Origin: Microbacterium invictum
GTDB taxonomy: Bacteria > Actinomycetota > Actinomycetes > Actinomycetales > Microbacteriaceae
Direction of reading: 5' to 3'
Assembly: GCF_014197265.1 (NCBI RefSeq)
Contig: NZ_JACIFH010000001.1
Location: 2,108,001 to 2,172,000, forward strand
DNA: 64,000 bases
The notes under the pieces were generated by a model. It was given only the letters and a program-made list of their open reading frames with translations. It ran no database searches and was not told where the DNA came from. The position numbers and the translations under genes are program-made. Below are positions 28,018 through 37,410 of this stretch, piece by piece. Every line of letters starts with the position of its first letter. Position 1 is the first letter of the stretch.

Positions 28018-29454
28018 ATGACCACGACACTCATCACCGGCGGCACCGTCGTCTCGGCCACGGGGCGCACGCCCGCAGATGTGCTGATCGACGGCGAGAG
28101 AATCGTCGCCGTCCTCACGCCCGGCTCACAGCTACTCGGAACCGACCTCGCGGCATCCGTCGACACCGTCGTCGACGCCACCGGCAAGTACGTCATCCCC
28201 GGCGGAATCGACGCCCACACGCACATGCAGCTGCCGTTCGGCGGCACCAACGCGAGCGACACGTTCGAGACCGGCACCCGGGCGGCCGCCTGGGGTGGCA
28301 CCACGACGATCGTCGACTTCGCGGTGCAGCGCTACGGCGAGCGCGTCGAAGACGGCCTGGCCCGCTGGCACGACCTGGCCGCCGGACAGTGCGCCGTCGA
28401 CTACGGATTCCACCAGATCGTCGGCGGCGTGGACGAGCACTCGCTGAAGACCCTGCCCACCCTCGTCGATGAGGGCATCACGAGCTTCAAACTGTTCATG
28501 GCCTACCCGGGCGTCTTCTACTCCGACGACGCGCAGGTGCTGAAGGCGATGCAGGTCTCCGCCGACACCGGCATGCTGACGATGATGCACGCCGAGAACG
28601 GGCCGGTCATCGACGTGCTCGCCGAGCAGCTCGTGGCCCAGTGCAAGACCGACCCGTACTACCACGGCATCGCCCGGGTGTGGCAGGCCGAAGAAGAGGC
28701 CACCCACCGCGCGATCATGCTCAGCGACATCACCGGCGCCCCGCTGTACGTGGTGCACGTGAGCGCCAAGCAGGCCGTCGAGCAGCTGGCCTGGGCGCGC
28801 GACAAGGGCAAGAACGTGTTCGGCGAGACGTGTCCGCAGTATCTCTACCTATCGCTCGAGGAGCAGCTGGGCGCGTCGAGCGACGAGTGGGGCCGGTTCG
28901 AGGGCGCCAAGTGGGTGTGCTCGACGCCGCTGCGCTCACGCGCCGAAGGCCACCAGGATCACATGTGGCGGGCGCTGCGCACCAACGACCTGCAGATGGT
29001 CTCGACCGACCACTGCCCGTTCTGCATGAAGGACCAGAAGGAGCTGGGCCGCGGCGACTTCCGTGCCATCCCCAACGGGATCGGCTCGATCGAGCACCGC
29101 TTGGACCTCATGTACCAGGGGGTGGTCACCGGCGAGATCTCGCTCGAACGCTGGGTCGAGCTGACCAGCACCACCCCGGCGCGCATGTTCGGCATGTACG
29201 GCCGCAAGGGTGTGATCCAGCCAGGGGCGGATGCCGACGTCGTCGTCTACGACCCGAACGGCCACACATCGATCGGGATCGACAAGACCCACCACATGAA
29301 CATGGACCACTCCGCCTGGGAGGGCTTCGAAATCGACGGCCACGTCGACACGGTGCTCTCGCGCGGCAAGGTCATCGTCGACGACGGCCGGTATCTGGGC
29401 GCGAAGGGCGACGGCCGGTTCGTCAAGCGCGGCCTGAGCCAGTACCTCCTGTGA
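28018..29454 (+). CDS. hydA: Dihydropyrimidinase / D-hydantoinase
   Basis: This 478-residue amidohydrolase opens dihydrouracil, dihydrothymine or 5-substituted hydantoins. The metal ligands are in DAHTHM (about 64-68), the carbamylated Lys is in TSFKLFMAYPG (about 157), and further His and Asp ligands are in VHVSAKQA and STDHCPF. The length is normal. The ATG follows GGAGGATGAC. The product N-carbamoyl-beta-alanine is the substrate of the upstream amidase, and the substrate could come through the ABC transporter encoded downstream. Confidence 0.94.
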   Translation: MTTTLITGGTVVSATGRTPADVLIDGERIVAVLTPGSQLLGTDLAASVDTVVDATGKYVIPGGIDAHTHMQLPFGGTNASDTFETGTRAAAWGGTTTIVDFAVQRYGERVEDGLARWHDLAAGQCAVDYGFHQIVGGVDEHSLKTLPTLVDEGITSFKLFMAYPGVFYSDDAQVLKAMQVSADTGMLTMMHAENGPVIDVLAEQLVAQCKTDPYYHGIARVWQAEEEATHRAIMLSDITGAPLYVVHVSAKQAVEQLAWARDKGKNVFGETCPQYLYLSLEEQLGASSDEWGRFEGAKWVCSTPLRSRAEGHQDHMWRALRTNDLQMVSTDHCPFCMKDQKELGRGDFRAIPNGIGSIEHRLDLMYQGVVTGEISLERWVELTSTTPARMFGMYGRKGVIQPGADADVVVYDPNGHTSIGIDKTHHMNMDHSAWEGFEIDGHVDTVLSRGKVIVDDGRYLGAKGDGRFVKRGLSQYLL

Positions 29455-29512
29455 TGGGGGTCTCGCTGCCCCCGTTGCGCGGGCCACTGGACCACCGAGA
29501 GGAGAGGTGACC

Positions 29513-30550
29513 ATGGATTTCGGTGTCGTTCTGCAGACCAACCCGCCGGCGGCGCGCACGGTGCAACTCGCCAAGCTCGCCGAGGCGCACGGGTTCAGTC
29601 ACGTCTGGACCTTCGACTCGCACCTGCTGTGGCAGGAGCCGTACGTCATCCACTCGGCGATCCTCGCCGAGACCAACCGGGTCATGGTGGGGCCGTTCGT
29701 CACGAACCCCGCCACGCGGGACTGGACGGTCACGGCATCGGTCTTCGCCACCCTCAACGAGATGTACGGCAACCGCACCGTCTGCGGCATCGGCCGCGGC
29801 GACTCGGCGGTTCGCGTGACCAACGGCAAGCCGGTGACGATGGCCGAGCTGCGCGCCTCGATCCACGTCATCCGGGAACTCGCGAACTCCCGCCCGGTCG
29901 AGCACCACGGTGCGACGCTGCAGTTCCCGTGGAGCCGCGGGTCGAAGCTGGACATGTGGGTAGCCGCCTACGGCCCGATGGCGCTGAAGCTGACCGGCGA
30001 GGTCGGCGACGGGTTCATCCTGCAGCTGGCCGACCTCGACATCGCGGAGTGGATGATCGCCACGGTGAAAGAGGCCGCCGCGGCGGCCGGGCGCGACCCC
30101 GACTCTCTCGCATTCTGCGTCGCGGCCCCGATGTACATCGGCACCGACGTGGCGCACATGCGCGACCAGTGCCGCTGGTTCGGCGGCATGGTCGGCAACC
30201 ACGTCGCCGACATCGTGACCAAGTACGGCCATCGTGCCGGGTTGGCCGGCGCGGGCGCGGTGCCCGAAGCGCTCACCGACTACATCGCCGGCCGCACCGG
30301 GTACGACTACAACACCCACGGCAAGGCCGACAACGACCACGTCGACTTCGTGCCCGACGAGATCGTCGACCGGTTCTGCATCCTCGGCACCGCCGACCAG
30401 CACATCGCCAAGCTCGAACGGCTGCGCGAGATCGGCGTCACCCAGTTCGCCGGCTATCTCCAGCACGACAACAAGGAAGAGACGATGCGGGTATACGGCG
30501 AGACCGTCATCCCGGCCCTCCAGACCCATATCGCGGCCAAGACGGACTGA
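29513..30550 (+). CDS. Luciferase-like (LLM) F420-type oxidoreductase of the pyrimidine/hydantoin locus
   Basis: This protein of about 345 residues has the TIM-barrel pattern of F420-dependent LLM enzymes: DFGVVLQTNPPAARTVQLAKLAEAHGFSHVWTFDS, FVTNPATRDWTV, NRTVCGIGRGDSAVRV and AAYGPMALKLTGEVGDGFI. It fits the subfamily I know as TIGR03842, which often accompanies hydantoinase genes. The ATG at 29513 has GGAGAG at good spacing; a GTG two codons upstream is the alternative. A redox enzyme here, with no dihydropyrimidine dehydrogenase in the window, could supply the uracil/dihydrouracil step. That role is inference. TGATG couples it to the next gene. Confidence 0.85.
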   Translation: MDFGVVLQTNPPAARTVQLAKLAEAHGFSHVWTFDSHLLWQEPYVIHSAILAETNRVMVGPFVTNPATRDWTVTASVFATLNEMYGNRTVCGIGRGDSAVRVTNGKPVTMAELRASIHVIRELANSRPVEHHGATLQFPWSRGSKLDMWVAAYGPMALKLTGEVGDGFILQLADLDIAEWMIATVKEAAAAAGRDPDSLAFCVAAPMYIGTDVAHMRDQCRWFGGMVGNHVADIVTKYGHRAGLAGAGAVPEALTDYIAGRTGYDYNTHGKADNDHVDFVPDEIVDRFCILGTADQHIAKLERLREIGVTQFAGYLQHDNKEETMRVYGETVIPALQTHIAAKTD

Positions 30551-31500
30551 TGACCGCCCCCGTCGCCGCTCCCCCCGCCGCCGCGCCGATGGCGGAGGCG
30601 CTCGTGCCGCCGCGGCGCCGGCGCTCCGGCGCCCGGCGCTGGGCAGCTTTCCCGTGGGGCCTGGCCGGTGTCATGGCGGTGGCCGCGCTGTGGGAGCTCT
30701 ACAAGTGGCTCGCCCCCGCGGACGGCGTGCTGATCGGCGACACGCGCATCCTGCCGCGCACGACCGATCTGGCCATGCCCCACATCGGCGACATGCTCAC
30801 GCGGCTGCTCGAACCGGTCACCGCGGCGCCCCACGCCAACCCGCTCTGGCTCGACGTCACCCTCGCGGCGCTGCTCACGCTGGGCATCGCCGCGGTCGGA
30901 TGGCTCGTGGGCGTGGTCGTGGGGATCGGTCTCGCGCTGGTCATGCAGCACTGGCGGATCGCAGAGTGGGGCCTTCTTCCCTGGATCGTGCTCAGCCAGA
31001 CGGTTCCGCTCATCGCATTCGCCCCCATCGTGAAGAGCTGGGGCTCGCGTGTGGAGATCGGCGCCTTCGAGTGGGAGGACTGGATGAGCGTCGCGCTCAT
31101 CGCGAGCTATCTCGCCTTCTTCCCGATCGCCATCGGTGCGCTGCGCGGCCTGCAGTCCCCCGACCGCATCCATCTCGAACTCATGCACACCTATGCCGCC
31201 GGCTCGCTGGCGACGCTGACCAAGCTGCGCTTTCCCGCGGCCGTGCCGTACCTGATCCCCGCCCTGCGCCTCGGCGCCGCGAACGCCGTCGTCGGAGCGG
31301 TCGTCGCCGAGGTTTCGACGGGCCTGCAGGGCGGGATCGGCCGCATCCTCATCCAGTACGCCGGACAGGCGTCGGGCGACCCGGCCAAGGCCTGGGGGCC
31401 GATCTTCGGCGCGATCGCGCTCGGCCTGGTCGCCGCCGGTTCGGTCGCCCTGCTGGGCGTGATCCTCAAGAACTACCGTCGAGTGGAGGATGGCTCATGA
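30550..31500 (+). CDS. ABC transporter permease 1 (SsuC/ThiX-like)
   Basis: This 316-residue membrane protein has about six transmembrane helices and the BPD_transp_1 coupling loop (ELMHTYAAGSLATLTKLRFPAAVPYLIPALRLGAANAVVGAVVAE). The first 30 residues are Ala/Pro/Arg-rich. The ATG overlaps the upstream stop by one base, and the end overlaps the ATPase start by four. It is the longer of two different permeases in this transporter, so the membrane channel is probably a heterodimer. Family members move nitrate, taurine, sulfonates or thiamine precursors. Confidence 0.9.
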   Translation: MTAPVAAPPAAAPMAEALVPPRRRRSGARRWAAFPWGLAGVMAVAALWELYKWLAPADGVLIGDTRILPRTTDLAMPHIGDMLTRLLEPVTAAPHANPLWLDVTLAALLTLGIAAVGWLVGVVVGIGLALVMQHWRIAEWGLLPWIVLSQTVPLIAFAPIVKSWGSRVEIGAFEWEDWMSVALIASYLAFFPIAIGALRGLQSPDRIHLELMHTYAAGSLATLTKLRFPAAVPYLIPALRLGAANAVVGAVVAEVSTGLQGGIGRILIQYAGQASGDPAKAWGPIFGAIALGLVAAGSVALLGVILKNYRRVEDGS

Positions 31501-32330
31501 TGAGTCCGGCATCGGTCGTCCCCGTCCCGGCCGCAGTGGCCGTCGAAGTGACAGGGGTCGACAAGACGTTCGACACCCGGTCGGGGCAGGTGCACGCGCT
31601 GACCGGCATCGAGTTGACCGTGGCGGCCGGAGAGTTCGTCTCGCTGATCGGTCCGTCCGGGTGCGGCAAGTCCACGCTCATGCGCCTGATCGCCGATCTC
31701 GACCAGCCCACGACCGGGTCGATCAGCGTGTTCGGCAAACCGACGCCGCAGGCCCGCAAAGACCAGGACTACGGCATCGCGTTCCAGTCCGCCGGGCTGC
31801 TGCCGTGGCGCACCGTCGCGGCGAACGTCGCGATTCCGCTCGAGCTGCACGGCTGGGCAGCGGCCGCCCGGCGCGACCGCGTGGCCGAACTGCTCGACAT
31901 GGTCGGCCTGAGCGACTTCGCCGACCGGTATCCGGATCAGCTTTCCGGTGGCATGCAGCAGCGAGTCGCTATCGCGCGGTCGCTCGCCGAACGACCGAGC
32001 CTGCTGCTGATGGATGAGCCGTTCGGCGCCCTCGACGAGATGACGCGGGAGCGCATGCAGACCGAACTCGCGCGGATCCGCGCCGAGACCGGCGCTGCGG
32101 TCGTCTTCGTGACCCACTCCATCCCCGAAGCCGTCTACCTCTCCGACCGGGTCGTCGTCATGTCGCCGCGGCCGGGACGCATCCAGGACATCGTGCCGAT
32201 GCGTCTGGAGCGGACCGCCGAGCCCGCCGAAGACCTGCGCGAGGACGCCTCGTTCTTCGCGATGGTGACGGCGGTGCGCGAAGCACTGCACCAGGGGACG
32301 CCGACCGCACGCGGAGTGGAGACCCGCTGA
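31497..32330 (+). CDS. ABC transporter ATPase (SsuB/TauB/ThiZ-like)
   Basis: This 277-residue ATPase has Walker A GPSGCGKST, a Q-loop YGIAFQSAGLLPWRTVAANV, signature LSGGMQQRVAIARSL, Walker B LLLMDEPFGALD and the switch His in VFVTHSIPEAV. This is the classic nitrate/taurine/HMP importer class. The start has tandem ATGs (31497, 31500) overlapping the permease stop, behind GGAGGA. Its stop overlaps the second permease start (TGATG), giving tight coupling across the three genes. Confidence 0.95.
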   Translation: MMSPASVVPVPAAVAVEVTGVDKTFDTRSGQVHALTGIELTVAAGEFVSLIGPSGCGKSTLMRLIADLDQPTTGSISVFGKPTPQARKDQDYGIAFQSAGLLPWRTVAANVAIPLELHGWAAAARRDRVAELLDMVGLSDFADRYPDQLSGGMQQRVAIARSLAERPSLLLMDEPFGALDEMTRERMQTELARIRAETGAAVVFVTHSIPEAVYLSDRVVVMSPRPGRIQDIVPMRLERTAEPAEDLREDASFFAMVTAVREALHQGTPTARGVETR

Positions 32331-33142
32331 TGACCGGCGCCGCCGCGACCGCGCCGCGCCGCACCCGGCTGCCCGGCGAGACGCGCGACGCGTGGCTGCG
32401 CATCATCGCGCCGATCGCGGTCGGCGTCATCGTCCTGGGCGGCTGGCAGTTCCTGGTCAGCGTGGTCGGGGTCAGCGACTACCTGCTGCCGAGCCCCGCC
32501 GCGATCGCCGAGCAGTTCGTGGAGTTCGGCCCCGCGATCTGGAATGCCACCGTCATCACCGGCACGAACGCGCTACTGGGATTGATCGTGGGATCAATCC
32601 TGGGAATCGTGCTGGCAGCCCTCGCGTCGCGCTGGCGCGTGCTCGACATGATGAGCGCGCCCATCGTGGCGAGCCTGGCCGTCATCCCGATCGTGGCGCT
32701 GGCCCCCGTGCTCAACTCGATGTTCGGGGCGGACAGCCAATTCGGCCGGCAGGCCATCGCCGCACTCGCCTCGTTCGTGCCGGTCTTCCTCAACACGCTG
32801 CGCGGCTTCCGGCAGGTGATCCCGGTGCACCGCGACCTCATGACGTCGTACGCGGCATCCGGAACCCAGATCCTGCGCACCGTGACCCTGCCCACCGCCG
32901 TCCCGTTCGTGTTCACCGGCATCCGCATCGCCTCGTCGCTCGCCGTCATCTCGGCGCTCGTGGCCGAGTACTTCGGGGGCCCGCGCGGCGGCCTGGGCGG
33001 CATGATCTCGACGTCGGCGGCCACGAGCGCCTACGCGCGGGCCTGGGCGTACGTGTTCGCCGGCATCCTGCTCGGACTGCTCTTCTACGTGGTGACTCTG
33101 CTGCTCGAACGACTGGCGACTCGAAGACGAGGCGCGGCGTGA
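32330..33142 (+). CDS. ABC transporter permease 2 (SsuC-like)
   Basis: This 270-residue permease has about six membrane segments and the coupling loop (LMTSYAASGTQILRTVTLPTAVPFVFTGIRIASSLAVISALVAEYFGG). It differs clearly from permease 1, so the two probably form a heterodimeric channel driven by one ATPase and fed by one binding protein. The ATG shares bases with the ATPase stop. The binding-protein gene starts 82 bases downstream. Confidence 0.9.
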   Translation: MTGAAATAPRRTRLPGETRDAWLRIIAPIAVGVIVLGGWQFLVSVVGVSDYLLPSPAAIAEQFVEFGPAIWNATVITGTNALLGLIVGSILGIVLAALASRWRVLDMMSAPIVASLAVIPIVALAPVLNSMFGADSQFGRQAIAALASFVPVFLNTLRGFRQVIPVHRDLMTSYAASGTQILRTVTLPTAVPFVFTGIRIASSLAVISALVAEYFGGPRGGLGGMISTSAATSAYARAWAYVFAGILLGLLFYVVTLLLERLATRRRGAA

Positions 33143-33224
33143 GAGCCGAGGCGTCCTCGCGCCCGCCCGGGGCGACGAGGCCGATCTGCACCGAGATGAA
33201 CTGAGATGAAATGAAAGGACTGAC

Positions 33225-34382
33225 ATGAGACACAGCACTCGCCGCGTCACCGCCGCCGGAGCACTCGCCGTCACCGGGGCGCTCGTCCTTGCCGCCTGCT
33301 CGGGCGGTTCGGCCGATCCCGACGCATCAGGAGGAGCCGAGGCCCCCGACGACCTCACCCCCGTCACCCTGCAGCTGCAGTGGCTGCCGCAGGGCCAGTT
33401 CGCCGGCTACTTCGCCGCCGCCGACCAGGGCTTCTTCGAGGAGGAGGGCCTGGACGTCGAGATCATCCCGTCCGGCGGCGACATCGTGCCGCAGGACGCG
33501 CTCGCAAACGGCGACGTCGACTATGCGATCGCCTGGGTGCCGAAGGTGCTCGGCTCGATCGAGGCCGGCGCGAACGTGACCGAGATCGCGCAGATCTTCC
33601 AGCGCTCCGGCACGCTCCAGGTGTCGTGGGCCGACGCGGGCATCGAGTCCGTCGCCGACTTCGAGGGCAAGAAGATCGGGTCGTGGGGCTTCGGCAACGA
33701 GTGGGAGATCTTCGCGGCCATGGCCGAGGAGGGCCTCGACGCGTCGACGGTCGAGATCATCACGCAGGACTTCAACATGAACGCCTTCCTGCAGGGCGAC
33801 ATCGACGCCGCGCAGGCGATGACGTACAACGAGTACGCCCAGCTGCTCGAGTCGGCGAACCCCGACACCGGCGAGCTGTACACGCCCGAGGACTTCTCGG
33901 TCATCAGCTACGAAGACACCGCCGGGGCGATGCTGCAGGACGCGATCTGGGCCGACACGGCACGCCTCGCCGACGACGCGGAGTACCAGGAGACGACGGT
34001 CAAGTTCCTCAAGGCCGTCATCAAGGGCTGGGTCTACGCGGCCGAGAACCCCGAAGAGGCCGCGGAGATCACGATCGCGGCCGGTTCGGGCTGGGGCGCG
34101 AGCCACGAGCTGTGGATGGTCAACGAGACCAACAAGCTCATCTGGCCGTCGCAGGGCGGCATCGGCGTCATCGACGAGGCGGCCTGGGACAAGACCGTCG
34201 CCGGCGCGCTCGCCGCTGTCAACGAGACCGGTGCTCACCTGATCACCGAAGAGCCGCCGGCCACGGCCTGGACCAACGAGTACATCGAGCAGGCGCTCGA
34301 CGAGCTCGCCGATGCCGGGCTCGACCTGACCGGGGAGAGCTTCGCGCCGATCGAGGTCGCCCTCGCCGAAGGCGGCCAGTAG
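33225..34382 (+). CDS. NMT1/ThiY-like substrate-binding lipoprotein
   Basis: This 385-residue extracytoplasmic lipoprotein has a twin-arginine-like start (RHSTRRVTAAGALAVTG) and lipobox LAAC with Cys at residue 25. The mature part matches NMT1/ThiY proteins that bind pyrimidine-type ligands: VTLQLQWLPQGQFAGYFAAADQGFFEEEGLDVEI, GDVDYAIAWVPKVLGSIEAG and GKKIGSWGFGNEWE. The family and the operon both point to a pyrimidine, dihydropyrimidine or hydantoin ligand. AAAGGA precedes the ATG. Confidence 0.92.
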   Translation: MRHSTRRVTAAGALAVTGALVLAACSGGSADPDASGGAEAPDDLTPVTLQLQWLPQGQFAGYFAAADQGFFEEEGLDVEIIPSGGDIVPQDALANGDVDYAIAWVPKVLGSIEAGANVTEIAQIFQRSGTLQVSWADAGIESVADFEGKKIGSWGFGNEWEIFAAMAEEGLDASTVEIITQDFNMNAFLQGDIDAAQAMTYNEYAQLLESANPDTGELYTPEDFSVISYEDTAGAMLQDAIWADTARLADDAEYQETTVKFLKAVIKGWVYAAENPEEAAEITIAAGSGWGASHELWMVNETNKLIWPSQGGIGVIDEAAWDKTVAGALAAVNETGAHLITEEPPATAWTNEYIEQALDELADAGLDLTGESFAPIEVALAEGGQ

Positions 34383-34455
34383 CACCTCTGGTCGCCGGGT
34401 GGGCGGGCACTGTGCTCGCCCACCCGGCGGCAGAATCCTCCGAAGGGATAACAGC

Positions 34456-35772
34456 ATGACCGAAGATCTCGACGCCCTCGCCGTCCAGCTCGACCGCGAG
34501 CACGTCTTCCACTCCTGGTCGGCGCAGGCCCACCTCAATCTCCCCGTCATCGCGGGCGGCTCCGGCACGGTGGTGTGGGATCACGCTGGCAACCGGATGC
34601 TGGATTTCTCGAGCCAGATGGTCAACATCAACATCGGGCACCAGCATCCGGCCGTCATCGCGGGCATTCAGGCGCAGGCCGCCGAGCTGGCCACCATCGG
34701 CCCGCCGACGTCGAACCTCGCCCGCGGCCGCGCCGCGCAGCGCATCCTGTCGAAGGCGCCGGAGGGCTTCCGCAAGGTGTTCTTCACGAACGGCGGCGCC
34801 GACGCCATCGAGAACGCCATCCGCATGGCGCGGCTGCACACCGGCCGCGACACCGTGCTGTCGACCTACCGCTCGTACCACGGCAACACCGGCGCAGCGA
34901 TCGTCGCGACCGGCGACTGGCGGCGGATGCCGAACCAATACGCCCGCGGGCACGTCCATTTCTTCGGCCCCTACCTGTACCGCTCCGAGTTCTGGGCGGC
35001 CACGCCCGAGGAGGAGTCCGAGCGCGCCCTGCACCACCTCGAGCGGGTCATCCAGGCCGAGGGCCCGGGCACCATCGCGGCGCTGCTGCTGGAGTCGGTG
35101 CCGGGCACGGCCGGCATCCTGCTGCCGCCGCCGGGCTACCTCGCGGGCGTGCGCGCGCTGGCCGACAAGTACGGCATCGTGCTGATCCTCGACGAGGTGA
35201 TGGCCGGGTTCGGCCGCACCGGGTACTGGTTCGCCTTCCAGGGCTACGACGTCGTGCCCGACCTCATCACCTTCGCGAAGGGCGTCAACTCGGGGTACGT
35301 GCCGGTGGGCGGCGTCATCATCTCCGCCGACATCGCGGCCACGTTCGACGAGCGGGTCTTCCCCGGCGGGCTGACCTACTCCGGGCATCCGCTCGCCGCG
35401 GCATCCATCGTCGCCTCGATCGACGCGATGACCGACGAGGGCATCGTCGAGAACGCCGCCCGCGTGGGCGCCGAGGCGATCGGGCCGGGACTGCGCGAAC
35501 TGGCCGAGAAGCACCCGCTCATCGGAGAGGTGCGCGGTGAAGGCGTGTTCTGGGCCATGGAGCTCGTCGCCGATCGCGATACCCGCGAACCGGTCGGCGC
35601 CGACGTCATCGCGCGACTGAAGCGCGATCTGATCTCGCGCGGCCTGCTGCCGTTCACGGCCGAGAACCGCATCCACGTCGTGCCGCCCTGCGTCGTGACC
35701 GACGCCGAGGTGGCGCAGGCGATGGCCATCTATGACGAAGCGCTCACCGCCGTCGAATCAGGCGTCCGGTGA
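34456..35772 (+). CDS. Class III aminotransferase, likely beta-alanine transaminase
   Basis: This 438-residue PLP enzyme has FFTNGGADAIENAIRMARLHTGR (cofactor phosphate), ILDEVMAGFGRTG (Asp to pyridine nitrogen) and the Schiff-base Lys in ITFAKGVNSGY (about 275). In this context it would convert beta-alanine plus a keto acid (pyruvate or 2-oxoglutarate) to malonic semialdehyde, linking the hydrolases to the dehydrogenase downstream. The specific amino acceptor cannot be read. Its stop overlaps a GTG that is an alternative start for the next gene. Confidence 0.9.
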   Translation: MTEDLDALAVQLDREHVFHSWSAQAHLNLPVIAGGSGTVVWDHAGNRMLDFSSQMVNINIGHQHPAVIAGIQAQAAELATIGPPTSNLARGRAAQRILSKAPEGFRKVFFTNGGADAIENAIRMARLHTGRDTVLSTYRSYHGNTGAAIVATGDWRRMPNQYARGHVHFFGPYLYRSEFWAATPEEESERALHHLERVIQAEGPGTIAALLLESVPGTAGILLPPPGYLAGVRALADKYGIVLILDEVMAGFGRTGYWFAFQGYDVVPDLITFAKGVNSGYVPVGGVIISADIAATFDERVFPGGLTYSGHPLAAASIVASIDAMTDEGIVENAARVGAEAIGPGLRELAEKHPLIGEVRGEGVFWAMELVADRDTREPVGADVIARLKRDLISRGLLPFTAENRIHVVPPCVVTDAEVAQAMAIYDEALTAVESGVR

Positions 35773-35789
35773 GGGCGGACGGGAACATC

Positions 35790-37286
35790 ATGACCACCAC
35801 GATCCTCGACCATTGGGTCGGCGGCGCCCCCTGGCCGGGCGCGTCCGACCGCACCTCACCGGTGTACAACCCGGCGCTGGGGCGCGTGCAGAAGGAGGTG
35901 CGCCTGGCATCGGCCGGCGACGTCGACGCCGTCGTCGGCGTCGCGCATGAGGCGCTGACGCAATGGCGGGGCGCCTCGATCTCGAAGAGACAGGGCGTGA
36001 TGTTCGCCTTCCGTGAGCTGCTGAACGCCCGCAAGCAGGAGCTCGCCGAGATCCTGACCGCCGAGCACGGCAAGGTGCTCTCCGATGCGCTGGGCGAGAT
36101 CGCCCGCGGCATGGAGGTCGTCGAGTTCGCGTGCGGCGTCGGCCACCTGACCAAGGGCGCGTACTCCGAGAACGTATCGACCGACGTCGACGTGTACACG
36201 CTGCGCCAGCCGCTGGGCGTGGTCGGCATCATCAGCCCGTTCAACTTTCCGGCGATGGTGCCGCTGTGGTTCTTCTCGATCGCCCTCGCGGCCGGCAACG
36301 CCGTCGTGCTGAAGCCGTCGGAGAAGGATCCGTCGGCGGCCAACTGGATGGCCGCGCTGCTGAGGGAAGCCGGCCTGCCCGACGGCGTGTTCAACGTGGT
36401 GCACGGCGACAAGCAAGCCGTCGACGCACTGCTGGAGCACCCCGGCATCGCGGCGATCTCGTTCGTCGGTTCGACCCCGATCGCGAAGTACGTCTACGAG
36501 ACGGCGACCGGGCACGGCAAGCGGGTGCAGGCGCTGGGCGGGGCGAAGAACCACATGCTCGTGCTGCCCGATGCCGACCTCGACCTCGCCGCCGATGCGG
36601 CCGTCAACGCGGGCTTCGGGTCAGCCGGCGAACGCTGCATGGCCGTCTCGGTGGTGCTGGCCGTCGATGCGGTCGCCGACCAGCTGGTGGCCAAGGTCGC
36701 CGAGCGGATGGCGACGCTGCGCACCGGTGATGGCACCCGCGGCTGCGATATGGGACCTCTCATCACCGGCCCGCACCGCGACAAAGTCGCCTCGTACATC
36801 GATGTGGCCGCCGCCGACGGGGCGACCGTGGTCGTCGACGGGCGCGGGGTGACCGTCGACGGCGACCCGAACGGGTTCTGGCTCGGCCCGACCCTCATCG
36901 ACCGGGTGCCCACGTCGTCATCGGTGTACAGCGACGAGATCTTCGGGCCGGTGCTGTCGATCGTGCGGGTCGATGGCTACGAGCACGGCGTCGAGATGAT
37001 CAATGCCTCACCGTACGGCAATGGCACCGCGATCTTCACGAACGACGGCGGCGCCGCGCGGCGATTCCAACGCGAAGTGACTGTCGGCATGATCGGCATA
37101 AACGTGCCGATCCCGGTGCCGGTCGCCTATCACTCGTTCGGCGGCTGGAAGGCCTCATTGTTCGGCGACGCCAAGGCCTACGGCCCGCACGGGTTCGACT
37201 TCTACACCGCGGAGAAGGCGATCACCTCGCGGTGGCTCGACCCCTCGCACGGCGGCCTGAACCTGGGCTTCCCGCAGCACACCTGA
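35790..37286 (+). CDS. mmsA: CoA-acylating malonate/methylmalonate-semialdehyde dehydrogenase
   Basis: This 498-residue aldehyde dehydrogenase is of the MmsA class: NPALGRVQKEVRLASAGDVDAVV, the NAD fold with GVVGIISPFNFPAMVPLWF, the catalytic Cys in GSAGERCMAVS (about 283) and SLFGDAKAYGPHGFDFYT at the end. It oxidises malonic semialdehyde with CoA and NAD+ to acetyl-CoA and CO2, the last step of the pathway. The ATG at 35790 gives the usual family length. A GTG at 35769 overlapping the aminotransferase stop is possible and would add seven residues. It ends the run of co-directional genes. Confidence 0.93.
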   Translation: MTTTILDHWVGGAPWPGASDRTSPVYNPALGRVQKEVRLASAGDVDAVVGVAHEALTQWRGASISKRQGVMFAFRELLNARKQELAEILTAEHGKVLSDALGEIARGMEVVEFACGVGHLTKGAYSENVSTDVDVYTLRQPLGVVGIISPFNFPAMVPLWFFSIALAAGNAVVLKPSEKDPSAANWMAALLREAGLPDGVFNVVHGDKQAVDALLEHPGIAAISFVGSTPIAKYVYETATGHGKRVQALGGAKNHMLVLPDADLDLAADAAVNAGFGSAGERCMAVSVVLAVDAVADQLVAKVAERMATLRTGDGTRGCDMGPLITGPHRDKVASYIDVAAADGATVVVDGRGVTVDGDPNGFWLGPTLIDRVPTSSSVYSDEIFGPVLSIVRVDGYEHGVEMINASPYGNGTAIFTNDGGAARRFQREVTVGMIGINVPIPVPVAYHSFGGWKASLFGDAKAYGPHGFDFYTAEKAITSRWLDPSHGGLNLGFPQHT

Positions 37287-37410
37287 CAAGCGGCCGGGCT
37301 GAGCCGTGTGGGGATGCGGCAGGCGCCCGGGCGGGTCGGCCGCGGCGGCGGGCGGCGGGGTGCGGCCGCGGCGGCGGGCGGCGTGGGCGGCGTGGGCGGC
37401 GGCGGGCTTC

